Origin: RUG11867 sp964472425
GTDB taxonomy: Bacteria > Bacillota_I > Bacilli_A > RF39 > UBA660
Direction of reading: 5' to 3'
DNA: 43,217 bases
NCBI GenBank assembly: GCA_964472425.1
Contig: CAYYLF010000005.1
Span: 1-43,217, forward strand
The notes beneath the pieces were generated by a model that was not told the DNA's origin, did no database searches, and was given only the letters and a program-made list of their open reading frames with translations. Below, piece after piece: positions 30,918 to 39,147 of this stretch (within the stretch, counting starts at the first letter, position 1; each line of letters starts with the position of its first letter). The translations under genes were made by a program, and so were the position numbers.

Positions 30918-31922
30918 ATGTTAATACTAGCGAAAACGACGCTTGCTATTATGTTGGGATTTGTAATTTCTGTAATAGTAGGTTTCATATTGATACCGAT
31001 TTTGAAAAAAATCCAATTTACCCAAAAGATAAACACACTCATAAACGAAAGACACATGAAAAAACAGGGCACACCGACACTCGGTGGACTGATATTCATA
31101 ATACCGGTCATCTTAGCTCTCATTTTATTGTATATACGAGGAAGCATCACGATATCGCACAACCTCGTCATATTGGTATTCGTCTTCTTGAGCTATGCCG
31201 CCCTAGGATTCCTAGACGATTTCCTCAAAATGAAAAGACACGACGAGATAAGTGGAAACGAAGGGCTCAAATCTTGGCAAAAATTCGTACTTCAAGTGCT
31301 GATTGCCATCGTTTTCTACTTTATCTATAGAAGTTATGGAGGAACGGGAGACCTAACTTTGAGCTTCTTCGGATGGAACTTCCCGATGGGCTGGGCCTAC
31401 GGACTGTTCATTCTGCTAGTTCTCGTCGCGACTACGAATGCAGTCAACATCTCGGATGGCCTCGACGGCCTCGCTGGAGGACTGTCCATCTGTGCCTTCG
31501 CTGCTTTCGGCCTAATGGCCTGGAACACGACTTGGTGCGAAGGATATCAAGAACTGGCCATATTTGCTTTTCTACTTATAGGAGCCTTGGGAGGATTTCT
31601 GCTCTTCAATGCTCACCCCGCCAAAGTATTCATGGGTGACACGGGTTCTCTAGCCCTAGGCGGAGCCCTTGCAACTCTCGCCATACTTACGAGACACGAG
31701 TTCTCATTAATCTTAGTCGGCGGAGTATTCGTAGTAGAAACACTATCCAGTTTGATACAAATAATCGCCATCCGCAAATTCAAAAAAAAGGTCTTCTTGA
31801 AAGCCCCACTTCACCATCACTTCGAAGAACTCGGATGGGACGAAGTCGACATAGTGAGACTCTTCTGGGCCGCGGGATTCATCCTCGCCATGTTCGGAAT
31901 AATATATGGCGTATGGTTATAA
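30918..31922 (+). CDS. mraY: Phospho-N-acetylmuramoyl-pentapeptide transferase (MraY)
   Basis: An integral membrane enzyme of 334 residues, about ten helices. It transfers phospho-MurNAc-pentapeptide from UDP to undecaprenyl phosphate, making lipid I. Family marks present: KKQGTPTLGGL, the catalytic LGFLDDFLK, NAVNISDGLDGLAGGL, NAHPAKVFMGDTGSLALGG and the LKAPLHHHFE loop. All expected Asp residues and the HHH motif are intact. GAGGTG stands before ATG 30918. It has its own promoter and terminator and is not coupled to neighbours, unlike in the classical dcw cluster; a hydrolase gene lies between it and the transpeptidase. Confidence 0.97.
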   Translation: MLILAKTTLAIMLGFVISVIVGFILIPILKKIQFTQKINTLINERHMKKQGTPTLGGLIFIIPVILALILLYIRGSITISHNLVILVFVFLSYAALGFLDDFLKMKRHDEISGNEGLKSWQKFVLQVLIAIVFYFIYRSYGGTGDLTLSFFGWNFPMGWAYGLFILLVLVATTNAVNISDGLDGLAGGLSICAFAAFGLMAWNTTWCEGYQELAIFAFLLIGALGGFLLFNAHPAKVFMGDTGSLALGGALATLAILTRHEFSLILVGGVFVVETLSSLIQIIAIRKFKKKVFLKAPLHHHFEELGWDEVDIVRLFWAAGFILAMFGIIYGVWL

Positions 31923-31924
31923 CG

Positions 31925-31946
31925 ACTGTCAAAGGACAGTTTTTTA
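31925..31946 (+). terminator. Terminator after mraY
   Basis: ACTGTC and GACAGT around AAAG, then six T. Confidence 0.85.
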
Positions 31947-32046
31947 ATTGAAACAGTTCAGATTCGAACTCTAGTGCTATTGATAAATCATTATTTTAAA
32001 TAAAAAGAAGCACTCAATAGTACTCTCAGTCTAATTGATTGTCTTG

Positions 32047-32298
32047 TCACTTCGACTTGACATTTTCTTTTTCTAACATACTTTTGGGATATGGTCTTCT
32101 GTCATCTGTTCTTCCAATGAGGTAATCGACCGACACATTATAATAACTTGCGAGCATATCCAACTTATCGATAGGCATCAACCTTATGCCTGTCTCATAT
32201 CGAGAATAGACGACCTGAGAAATCTTCAAAACTTTCGCGACTTCTACCTGTTTTAAATCCCTATCTTCTCGTATTTCCTTCAATCTCAATATATTCAC
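32047..32298 (-). CDS. XRE-family regulator divergent from surface protein copy 2
   Basis: An 83-residue protein with a helix-turn-helix in residues 3-58: LRLKEIREDRDLKQVEVAKV, then LKISQVVYSRYETGIRLMPI and YYNVSVDYLIGRT, which is close to the SinR/immR type. It ends in a short basic tail. GTG 32298 is preferred (AGGTG six bases upstream) over GTG 32307, which overlaps that site. It is divergent from the surface protein at 32413 across 114 bases that hold a 24-bp palindrome and an 18-bp direct repeat, so it most likely controls that gene and itself. Confidence 0.85.
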   Translation of the reverse strand: MNILRLKEIREDRDLKQVEVAKVLKISQVVYSRYETGIRLMPIDKLDMLASYYNVSVDYLIGRTDDRRPYPKSMLEKENVKSK

Positions 32299-32317
32299 AT
32301 TCAACACCTAATCTTTA

Positions 32318-32353
32318 CTATTAACACTATTTTATCTATTCGCACTATTTCCA
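32318..32353. repeat. Two 18-bp direct repeats upstream of the XRE gene
   Basis: Two adjacent copies of CTATTnnCACTATTTyny with 13 of 18 bases shared, lying just upstream of the XRE start. Possible operator pair. Confidence 0.5.
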
Positions 32354-32358
32354 CTTGA

Positions 32359-32382
32359 TTTTATAACTAAACAGTTATAAAA
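32359..32382. promoter_or_regulatory. 24-bp palindrome before surface protein copy 2
   Basis: TTTTATAACT-AAAC-AGTTATAAAA, perfect 10-bp arms, directly upstream of the TAAAAT (32391-32396) that is the likely -10. A good candidate operator for the divergent XRE protein. Confidence 0.65.
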
Positions 32383-32412
32383 TATTATCATAAAATACTA
32401 GGAGGAATAAAC

Positions 32413-33612
32413 GTGAAAAAGAAAAGAGCATTTATAGTAATTGTCGTAATTATATTCAGTTTTTATTTAGGGACGATTTACAACAAAAATCAAACCCAAA
32501 TAAAAAGCATCACTCACCACGGCGATAGCATGATAGCGATGTACATACAGGATGAGGATGGGAACTATAATTTGAGTGACGCTCAAAAATTTCCTACAGA
32601 TGGATACGTGTTGAATACCGAGAAAAGTAGTTGCAAGAATGGAGGAAAGATAGCTCAAAATGCCAGTACAAAGGCTCTGAGTCTGAAAGTCAAGACGAGC
32701 GATGAGTGTACAGTTTATTTCGACATCGTTACTAGCGCAAATCCAAGTGCAGATATGTTAATTGCGAAAGCGAACGATGCAAGTGTAACTACATATACAT
32801 CAGGAAATAAGAAAGAAATGTTCGAGTTCGACCATCCAGAAGCAACTCAAACGACCGGATGGAGCGAAGAAGAGAGAAAAGATTACAGGTACATAGGAAA
32901 CGAACCAAATAACTATATAACGTTCAACGACGAGACTTGGAGAATTATAGGAGTATTCACAGTCGAGAATGAATCTGGAGAAAAAGAACAGCTAATGAAA
33001 ATAATAAGAGACCAATCTATAGGTATTTTAAACTGGAATTCAAGTGACGTAAACGAATGGAGTACAGCATCATTACAAAAATTATTAAATGGAGATTATT
33101 ATAATCAAACAGGAAGTTACACTAGTACAGCAAGTGTGAAAGGGTTAAGTACTACAGCACGTTCACAAATAGCGAAAGTGAAATGGTATTTAGGAAGTAC
33201 AAGTGCATACTCAGGACTAGGAGGTCCAGACTATTATAACTTTGAGAGAGGAACGACAGTATATAGTAGCCATACGACGAGTATTATACAAAATGTAGGT
33301 CTAATGTATCCAAGTGACTATGTATATACATATGCAAAAGGAGTAAATGATATATGTTACACGAATGGATATAATTGTAATCACGGAATCTCAAGTGCAG
33401 GCTGGTTGTTTAACGGTGCTGATCAATGGACTTTGTCACCTTTTGCAGACAGTAGATCTCATGCATTCCATATATACGCTAACGTAAGCATAGACTTTGT
33501 GAATGGTATAAACGGATTGCCGGTTCGACCGGTAGTCTTTCTGGACTCCAAAATCGCCATAACAGGCGGAGACGGCTCTGAATCCAATCCATACACCCTC
33601 AGCCAGGACTAA
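32413..33612 (+). CDS. Membrane-anchored variable surface protein (copy 2)
   Basis: A 399-residue paralogue of the protein at 11217-12413, starting at GTG 32413 behind a perfect TAGGAGG. One N-terminal helix (FIVIVVIIFSFYLGTIY), then the near-identical region (residues 38-180, for example MIAMYIQDEDGNYNLSD and KALSLKVKTSDECTVYFD), then a diverged half with SIGILNWN, LQKLLNGDYYNQ, GLMYPSDYVYTYA and the shared RPVVFLD...GDGSESNPY end. The middle and C-terminal codons are A+T rich with few TCGA words, unlike the chromosome around it, a sign of exchange or recent gain. It is preceded by a divergent XRE gene. Function in adhesion or immune interaction is inference. Confidence 0.75.
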   Translation: MKKKRAFIVIVVIIFSFYLGTIYNKNQTQIKSITHHGDSMIAMYIQDEDGNYNLSDAQKFPTDGYVLNTEKSSCKNGGKIAQNASTKALSLKVKTSDECTVYFDIVTSANPSADMLIAKANDASVTTYTSGNKKEMFEFDHPEATQTTGWSEEERKDYRYIGNEPNNYITFNDETWRIIGVFTVENESGEKEQLMKIIRDQSIGILNWNSSDVNEWSTASLQKLLNGDYYNQTGSYTSTASVKGLSTTARSQIAKVKWYLGSTSAYSGLGGPDYYNFERGTTVYSSHTTSIIQNVGLMYPSDYVYTYAKGVNDICYTNGYNCNHGISSAGWLFNGADQWTLSPFADSRSHAFHIYANVSIDFVNGINGLPVRPVVFLDSKIAITGGDGSESNPYTLSQD

Positions 33613-33618
33613 ACTTTA

Positions 33619-33645
33619 AACCTCAACACCCATTGAGGTTTTTTT
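33619..33645 (+). terminator. Terminator after surface protein copy 2
   Basis: AACCTCAA and TTGAGGTT with a 6-base loop, then more T. Confidence 0.85.
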
Positions 33646-33690
33646 CATTTCATAGTATAATCTTGCTAATAGATAAGGAAGTGAGAATAT

Positions 33691-34968
33691 ATGACCATCG
33701 ACGTATGTGGAGACCCCGACTTACTTAGAATAATGCTTCTCGTAAACAACATACTAACCATAGTAAAAATCTCCCTTCCTTTGATTATAATCGTTTTAGC
33801 AACTATAGATATTGGAAAATCGTCCATGCGAGGAGACCAAGGAGAACTCAAGAAAACCATAATAAAAAGTGGCCGGCGCCTCCTTTCAGCCATCATCGTT
33901 TTCTTCATTCCGACTATCATTGCAGTCGTCTTCGACCTCGCCGGTCGTAGCACAGAATTCACCGATTGCTTCACGAATGCGACCGAAGAAAACGTCAAAG
34001 CGGTCAACCTTCGCCGAGCTGAACTTGCCCTCATCGAGGCCGAAAGTTCCCTCGAAGAAAATGACTATTCCACAGCTTACACCTACATCTATAACCTGAT
34101 GGAATGCACCGAAAAAGAAAACTACATCGAAAGATTAAAAGCCGTTCGCTTGACCCTCAACAACAAACAGCAGAATACGGTGTACGTTCAACCTAAGAAA
34201 AAAAATCCTAGCTCCAACAACAATCACGTCACCCAAAGTGGGAAACTTGCCGTAGTTGGAAGTTATGTTTCGTCTGGCACAGCTAAAGCTAAAGCCGGAG
34301 TCAAACTCAAAACTGAACCAGATCCATCCGCAGCCATCAACTACTGGAGCCAGTATATCAACCCGGACAACTTTATCTATCCGAAAGACGAAACCACTGG
34401 ACTTCCTCTCGGCGCTTGGCCTAAAAATTACGAATCGATTCCGACTCAATTGTCGAATTTCAAAACCTATCAAAATGGCAAGATAATATTTCCAGTCACC
34501 CCGACGAATGGCCAATACCACTTCGTATATCAACACGTCGGAATAGATATCATGGCCGAAATAGGGACGCCAATCTACTCGCCGGTCGATGGAAACCTCT
34601 ACTATTCCGAATGGGGTCAAACTGTCAATACGGGAGGAGATGAAACGGCCTATACGGTGAGCATCAAACTCGACAAGCCGTTCTCCTATAATGGAGTGAC
34701 AGTAAACACGGTATTCCTGACTCACATGTCCGGCATCAGATATCGATGCCCGTCCGGTAAATGCAAACGGCACGTAAAACAAGGTGAGCTAATCGGATTC
34801 GTAGGCACGGCTTCGGGCTCGGCCGAATCCATAGGATACGCTCCCCACCTCCATATGACTTACTATCAAGTCACAAACTACAAAGGCGGGCTCAAGACGA
34901 CCGCGACCGAAGCATTATACGGCATACCGACTAAAACCGGCGAATACGCCATCAAAGCAGGTGAATGA
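33691..34968 (+). CDS. VirB2/TrbC-like membrane domain fused to an M23 peptidase
   Basis: A 425-residue protein. Residues 8-85 resemble the two-helix VirB2/TrbC-like units common in this group (DPDLLRIMLLVNNILTIVKI, then LIIIVLATIDIGKSSM and LLSAIIVFFIPTIIAVVFDL). A Pro/Lys/Asn-rich linker follows, and from about 260 a LytM/M23 metallopeptidase: His282 and Asp286 in QHVGIDIM and H386-L-H388 supply the zinc ligands, with H345 as a further active-site His. M23 enzymes cut peptide bonds in peptidoglycan. A domain with Cys pairs (CPSGKCK) is inserted before the HLH. The following lipoprotein gene is coupled (AGGTGA overlaps the stop), so the two probably act together outside the membrane. Confidence 0.75.
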   Translation: MTIDVCGDPDLLRIMLLVNNILTIVKISLPLIIIVLATIDIGKSSMRGDQGELKKTIIKSGRRLLSAIIVFFIPTIIAVVFDLAGRSTEFTDCFTNATEENVKAVNLRRAELALIEAESSLEENDYSTAYTYIYNLMECTEKENYIERLKAVRLTLNNKQQNTVYVQPKKKNPSSNNNHVTQSGKLAVVGSYVSSGTAKAKAGVKLKTEPDPSAAINYWSQYINPDNFIYPKDETTGLPLGAWPKNYESIPTQLSNFKTYQNGKIIFPVTPTNGQYHFVYQHVGIDIMAEIGTPIYSPVDGNLYYSEWGQTVNTGGDETAYTVSIKLDKPFSYNGVTVNTVFLTHMSGIRYRCPSGKCKRHVKQGELIGFVGTASGSAESIGYAPHLHMTYYQVTNYKGGLKTTATEALYGIPTKTGEYAIKAGE

Positions 34969-34969
34969 G

Positions 34970-35602
34970 ATGAATAAAATAAAAAAATTTGTTTTCGTGT
35001 TACTGATAGTCTTCACCATGTCCGGATGCATTCAAAAAAATCGAGATTACTACGACCACGTCGCGAACACCATCATTTCGTTTTATAGAACTAGTACCTA
35101 TGACGAAAAGAGCATCCATAAAGACGACCGAGAAATAATAAAAAAGTACCTATCCACACTTACACACCAAGACCAAATAGTCGATATCGGAGATTATGTC
35201 GACATGACCCTGCCTTCGAACGAATCGAACTCGTCGGAGCTTACGAGCGAAAATGGAACTTGCTACATGCCATTCAGTACCTTAAAATCTAAATTTGATG
35301 CCTTCCATCAAACCGACCCGACCTCGGTAATCGGAGCCTACTATACGGTTACTTGTAATGGATACTATGCGGTTTTGAAAGAAGACGACTTTTACCCGGA
35401 CTATGCGGACACCATCACGAACCCCGTCTACAACTATGTCTTACTCAAAATACTCAAAACCGATGAAGGATACAATTACATCTACAGTTCGACTTACAAT
35501 GGCTCGGGGCTTTCCCTAGAATTGAAAATACAAAATGGTCGCATTGTGACGATAGATACGACGGATGTCGACCCTTATAATTATATAGAAGAGGATGCCT
35601 GA
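34970..35602 (+). CDS. Lipoprotein of unknown function
   Basis: A 210-residue exported protein. The signal is short (KKFVFVLLIVFTMSGC) and ends in a lipobox with the lipid-bearing Cys19 or so (M-S-G-C). The mature part is soluble with a Ser/Asn-rich segment (DMTLPSNESNSSELTS) and two Cys, and I recognise no domain. ATG 34970 lies 5 bases after AGGTGA and 1 base after the stop of the M23 gene; GTG 34961 is inside that binding site. Coupling suggests that it helps or places the M23 peptidase. Confidence 0.75.
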   Translation: MNKIKKFVFVLLIVFTMSGCIQKNRDYYDHVANTIISFYRTSTYDEKSIHKDDREIIKKYLSTLTHQDQIVDIGDYVDMTLPSNESNSSELTSENGTCYMPFSTLKSKFDAFHQTDPTSVIGAYYTVTCNGYYAVLKEDDFYPDYADTITNPVYNYVLLKILKTDEGYNYIYSSTYNGSGLSLELKIQNGRIVTIDTTDVDPYNYIEEDA

Positions 35603-35619
35603 TTGCATTCTTTTATTTT
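35593..35619 (+). terminator. Terminator overlapping the lipoprotein stop
   Basis: GGATGC and GCATTC (one G-T) around CTGATT, then TTTTATTTT. Confidence 0.6.
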
Positions 35620-35675
35620 CGCATTCGAGGTCTTTTTTTATACATCCAAAACTAAAATTTATATAGGTGGTATCA

Positions 35676-36761
35676 TTGAACAAAAAACCTTCGAAAATAC
35701 TTAAATACGTCGTACTAGCCTTAGCTGCCTTCGGAGCGATAATGATATACTCCGCCTCGAGCATATGGGCTGAATACAAATTCGGAAACGAATACAAATT
35801 TTTCATCTCTCAAGTCGTCTTCTTAGGTATCGGATTCGTCCTCATGAACGTACTTTCCAAAATTGATTACCGTATATACGAAAAATACGCCAACCACATT
35901 CTTTTCGTTTGCTTGCTATTGCTGATTCTTGTTCTCATTCCCGGTATAGGTTCTGTCCGAAACGGGTCAAGAAGTTGGTTCGGAATAGGTGGCTTGGGAG
36001 TTCAACCGAGCGAACTTTCGAAAATCGGATTGATTATCTTTACCTCGAAATATCTCTCCAAGAATAAAACCGAAATGCGAAGCATAAAATACGGCATTCT
36101 CCCGATTATGGGCATGATTCTCTTGTTCTTTGGACTCATAATGCTCGAACCAGATTTCGGCACGGGCATGGTCATCACGGTCACCCTCGTCGTCATGATA
36201 TTCATATCCGAATCGAAAATATCCTTCTTCGTGGGCTGTGGAATAGTAGGACTGCTCGGAATAGTCGCCCTCATAATAATCGCCCCGTATCGAATGGCGA
36301 GAATCGTTTCCTTCCTAAACCCGTGGACCGACCCGCTAGGAAGTGGATTTCAAATAATCCAGAGTCTGTATGCCATCGGACCGGGCGGTCTTCTCGGGAT
36401 GGGTTTCATGAAATCGCGACAAAAATATTTCTACTTACCGGAACCTCAAACAGACTTCATCTTTTCGATTATAAGCGAAGAATTCGGTTTTCTAGGAGTT
36501 CTAATCGTCTGTCTATCTTTCTTTACGATATTTTACTCTTCGATGAAAATATTCTTCAAAACTAAAGACCTCTTCGGCAAATATCTCGTCTTTGGACTAT
36601 CTTTCGGCATAATCCTACAGGCCATTTTGAATCTCGCCGTCGTCGTAGGATTGGTGCCAGTCACAGGTGTAACTCTTCCATTTCTCTCTTATGGAGGTTC
36701 ATCTCTTTTGGTCAGTATGACCTCTATAGGTATAATCTTGAGTGTCCATAATCACCAGTAA
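35676..36761 (+). CDS. ftsW: FtsW/SpoVE-type peptidoglycan glycosyltransferase (SEDS family)
   Basis: A 361-residue membrane protein with about ten helices. SEDS proteins polymerise glycan strands from lipid II together with a class B penicillin-binding protein such as the one at 27510. Marks of the family: GIMIYSASS-like start (AIMIYSASSIWA), NGSRSWFGIGGLGVQPSELS, EPDFGTG with the catalytic Asp, GFQIIQSLYAIGPGGLLGMG, LPEPQTDFIFSIISEEFG and LPFLSYGGSSLL. The length fits SpoVE (366 residues) slightly better than FtsW of Bacillus, so either role is possible. The TTG at 35676 lies 5 bases after AGGTGG; GTG 35667 is inside that site. No promoter was clearly seen. Confidence 0.9.
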   Translation: MNKKPSKILKYVVLALAAFGAIMIYSASSIWAEYKFGNEYKFFISQVVFLGIGFVLMNVLSKIDYRIYEKYANHILFVCLLLLILVLIPGIGSVRNGSRSWFGIGGLGVQPSELSKIGLIIFTSKYLSKNKTEMRSIKYGILPIMGMILLFFGLIMLEPDFGTGMVITVTLVVMIFISESKISFFVGCGIVGLLGIVALIIIAPYRMARIVSFLNPWTDPLGSGFQIIQSLYAIGPGGLLGMGFMKSRQKYFYLPEPQTDFIFSIISEEFGFLGVLIVCLSFFTIFYSSMKIFFKTKDLFGKYLVFGLSFGIILQAILNLAVVVGLVPVTGVTLPFLSYGGSSLLVSMTSIGIILSVHNHQ

Positions 36762-36803
36762 AAGCCTTAAAATTACGACAAATTGTAAATGTCACCGGTC
36801 GCC

Positions 36804-36832
36804 TTGACATGGCCATCTAGCCTTGCTATAAT
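36804..36832 (+). promoter_or_regulatory. Perfect consensus promoter of the ORF6N gene
   Basis: TTGACA (36804-36809), 17 bases, TATAAT (36827-36832), and an extended TGC. GCCTTG occurs twice, at 36801 and 36820, flanking the spacer; it may be an operator. Confidence 0.85.
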
Positions 36833-36855
36833 GCGGATATAGGGAGGTTTTGGTT

Positions 36856-38146
36856 ATGAACGAACTAACGATAACTACGACAAAAAATATAGAAAGCATG
36901 ATTCACGAGATTAGAGGACAACGAGTCATGTTAAACTCCGATTTGGCCATGCTTTATGGAATTGAAACTAAAAGAATAAATGAGACTGTAAAAAATAATA
37001 AAAATACATCCAGAAGTTTTGTGCTGGAAACTTACCGATAAAGAAAGCGAAGCTTTTTTGGTCGACAATATCGACCAAAAAAAGGTAGAAACTCGAGGCG
37101 GGAAATTTAAAAATCCCCGAGTATTTACAATGCAAGGTATAGCAATGCTACTTAAGATTATGAGAAATCCAAATGTCAAAGAAATGACCTCACTCATCAT
37201 AGAAGCTTTTTCCAAATTGACTAAACCAAATATCACAGATGCTCCTAAAATAGAGGGATTAATCCACACTGTGAGAGGAAAAGAAGTCATGCTAGATATC
37301 GATTTGGGAGAACTTTATCAATGTAAAAATGGAAGCAAAACCATAAATCAAGCAGTCAGAAGACACATCGAAAGATTTCCCGATGATTTCTGTTTTCAAC
37401 TGAATATGGAAGAGGCTTTATCAATTTCAAAGTCCCAACTTGGGACTTTGAACGATGTCGGTAACAGGCGTGGAATGAATATCAAAAAGTTGCCATATGC
37501 TTTCACTGAACAAGGAGTAGCCATGCTCGCGACCATTCTTAGAACTCCCGTGGCCACCCTAGTAAGTATCCAAATCATGAGAGCTTTCATCGTAATGAGG
37601 AAATATATATCTTCTAATCTGATAGAACAAAGATACCTATACAATCAAGTCCTGAGAAATACATACGCGATTAGCAAAAATGCCGAAGATATAAAACTTC
37701 TCCAAGAAACATTCTCCAACTTCGAAGAAAAGAAAAAAATAAACGAAATCTACTTCGAGGGTCAAATATACGATGCCTACTCGAAACTTACAGATATAAT
37801 GAAAGAAGCCAAAAAGAAATTGACGATAGTAGACGGATATGCTGACAAATCGGTGCTCGACATGATAAGTAGTATTTCCGTTCCAACCACTTTGATAGTT
37901 AAAAATAAGGGATTACTGAAAGATTTGGACATTCAAAAGTACACTTTACAATATGACAATCTGACCGTCATACGTAATGACACTTTCCACGACAGATATA
38001 TAATCGTAGACGATTACAAAGTCTACCACTGTGGTGCGTCTCTTAATCACGCCGGCAGCAAAGTGTTTGGCATAAACGTATTGGAAGATGAAGAAATAAT
38101 TGCCTGTCTCTTATCCAAACTAAAAACGACTTCTTTTCCTTCTTGA
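36856..38146 (+). pseudogene. Frameshifted phage-type ORF6N-domain protein with a PLD-like C-terminus
   Basis: The first frame, from ATG 36856 behind AGGGAGG to 37041, encodes an ORF6N start (IHEIRGQRVMLNSDLAMLYG). The second, read to 38146, continues with the rest of that domain (CWKLTDKESEAFLVDN), a second ORF6N domain (HTVRGKEVMLDIDLGELYQC, then RFPDDFCFQLN) and a C-terminal part with KLTIVDGYADKSVLDM and FHDRYIIVD. The latter resembles a single HKD-like PLD motif without all residues. Removing one A from the A5 run at 36999-37003 restores one frame (VKNNK then IHPEVLCWK). The gene is thus broken by one base, or the run is miscalled. ORF6N proteins are phage antirepressor-like. The promoter is perfect. 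Confidence 0.75.
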
Positions 38147-38167
38147 CTTGGAGTTGGGTCCATGGTG

Positions 38168-38173
38168 TATAAT
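38168..38173 (+). promoter_or_regulatory. -10 element of the DUF362 gene
   Basis: TATAAT at 38168-38173, preceded by TG. A TTGACT at 38143 is 19 bases away, longer than usual. Confidence 0.45.
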
Positions 38174-38201
38174 TGATACTATAAGAAAGGAAAGATTGAT
38201 A

Positions 38202-39071
38202 ATGGAAAAATCGAAAGTTTATTTTACAAAGAATATTTCATCTGAAAGTCTAGTCAAAGTGTATGATGCCCTCGGAATAGAACTTCCAGGCAAGGTGGCA
38301 GTCAAACTTCACTCAGGAGAACACGGTAACAAGAACTACCTAAAACCGGAGTTCATCAAAGACCTCGTCGAACACGTACACGGAACGGTCGTCGAATGTA
38401 ATACGGCTTACAATGGAGCTAGAAACACGACCGAAAAACACATCGAACTCATGAAGGAACACGAATGGAGCAAGTACTTCGATGTCGATATCATGGATGC
38501 AGAAGGTCCAGACATGGAGCTCGCTATTCCAAATGGAGAACAAATCAAAAAGAACTTCGTCGGCAAAAATCTTGCAAACTACGACTCGATGCTAGTTCTT
38601 TCACACTTCAAAGGACACGCCATGGGCGGATTCGGTGGAGCCCTCAAACAGCTCTCTATAGGAGTTGCCTCATCTTACGGAAAAGCCTACATCCACGGAG
38701 CAGGAAAGGCCGAAGGAAACTACTTCGCGACCGACCAACTCGCTTTCGTCAAATCGATGGGCGACGCAGCTACGAGTGTTCACAAACACTTCGAGAGAAA
38801 AATTGCCTACGTAACTGCGATGGTCAACATCTCCAAAGACTGTGATTGTGATGGAAATGCCTCTGCACCATGTATGGAAAACATCGGAATACTTGCAAGT
38901 ACGGACCCAGTAGCCATCGACAAAGCTTGTCTCGACCTCGTCTATGCCAGCAAAGACCAGGGAAGAGATATCCTAATCGAAAGAATCGAATCGAGAAAAG
39001 GACAAGAAATAATCGAAACCGCTGCCAGATTGGGAGCAGGTTCCAAAGAGTATGAACTCATCGAAATGTAA
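38202..39071 (+). CDS. DUF362 domain protein
   Basis: A 289-residue soluble protein of the DUF362 family. Marks: VAVKLHSGEHGNKNYLKPEF, VVECNTAYNGARNTTEKH, LSHFKGHAMGGFGGALKQLS and the end with DPVAIDKACLDLVY. DKDCDCDG...APCMENIG-like spacing (KDCDCDGNASAPCMENIGIL) contains four Cys. The family is often annotated as an Fe-S protein because many members carry a C-terminal ferredoxin; this copy lacks one and is shorter. The ferredoxin at 264 could be a partner, but it lies far away. AAAGG before ATG 38202 decides the start. Function is unknown. Confidence 0.85.
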   Translation: MEKSKVYFTKNISSESLVKVYDALGIELPGKVAVKLHSGEHGNKNYLKPEFIKDLVEHVHGTVVECNTAYNGARNTTEKHIELMKEHEWSKYFDVDIMDAEGPDMELAIPNGEQIKKNFVGKNLANYDSMLVLSHFKGHAMGGFGGALKQLSIGVASSYGKAYIHGAGKAEGNYFATDQLAFVKSMGDAATSVHKHFERKIAYVTAMVNISKDCDCDGNASAPCMENIGILASTDPVAIDKACLDLVYASKDQGRDILIERIESRKGQEIIETAARLGAGSKEYELIEM

Positions 39072-39078
39072 AAACTCG

Positions 39079-39107
39079 ACAGATTGATATTTTATTAATC
39101 TGTTTTT
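39079..39107 (+). terminator. Terminator after the DUF362 gene
   Basis: ACAGATT and AATCTGT with an 11-base A+T loop, then a T-run. Confidence 0.8.
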
Positions 39108-39110
39108 CTG

Positions 39111-39119
39111 TGATATAAT
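39111..39119 (+). promoter_or_regulatory. Extended -10 promoter of the dikinase-like operon
   Basis: TGATATAAT at 39111-39119; TAGGTG follows before ATG 39148. Confidence 0.6.
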
Positions 39120-39147
39120 TTCGAATAGAAAAGATGTAGGTGAAAAT

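Noticed and set aside
31950..31985. TTCGAAT loop on the minus strand as part of a tRNA
   Set aside because: The flanking bases do not form a T-stem and no acceptor or anticodon arm is found.
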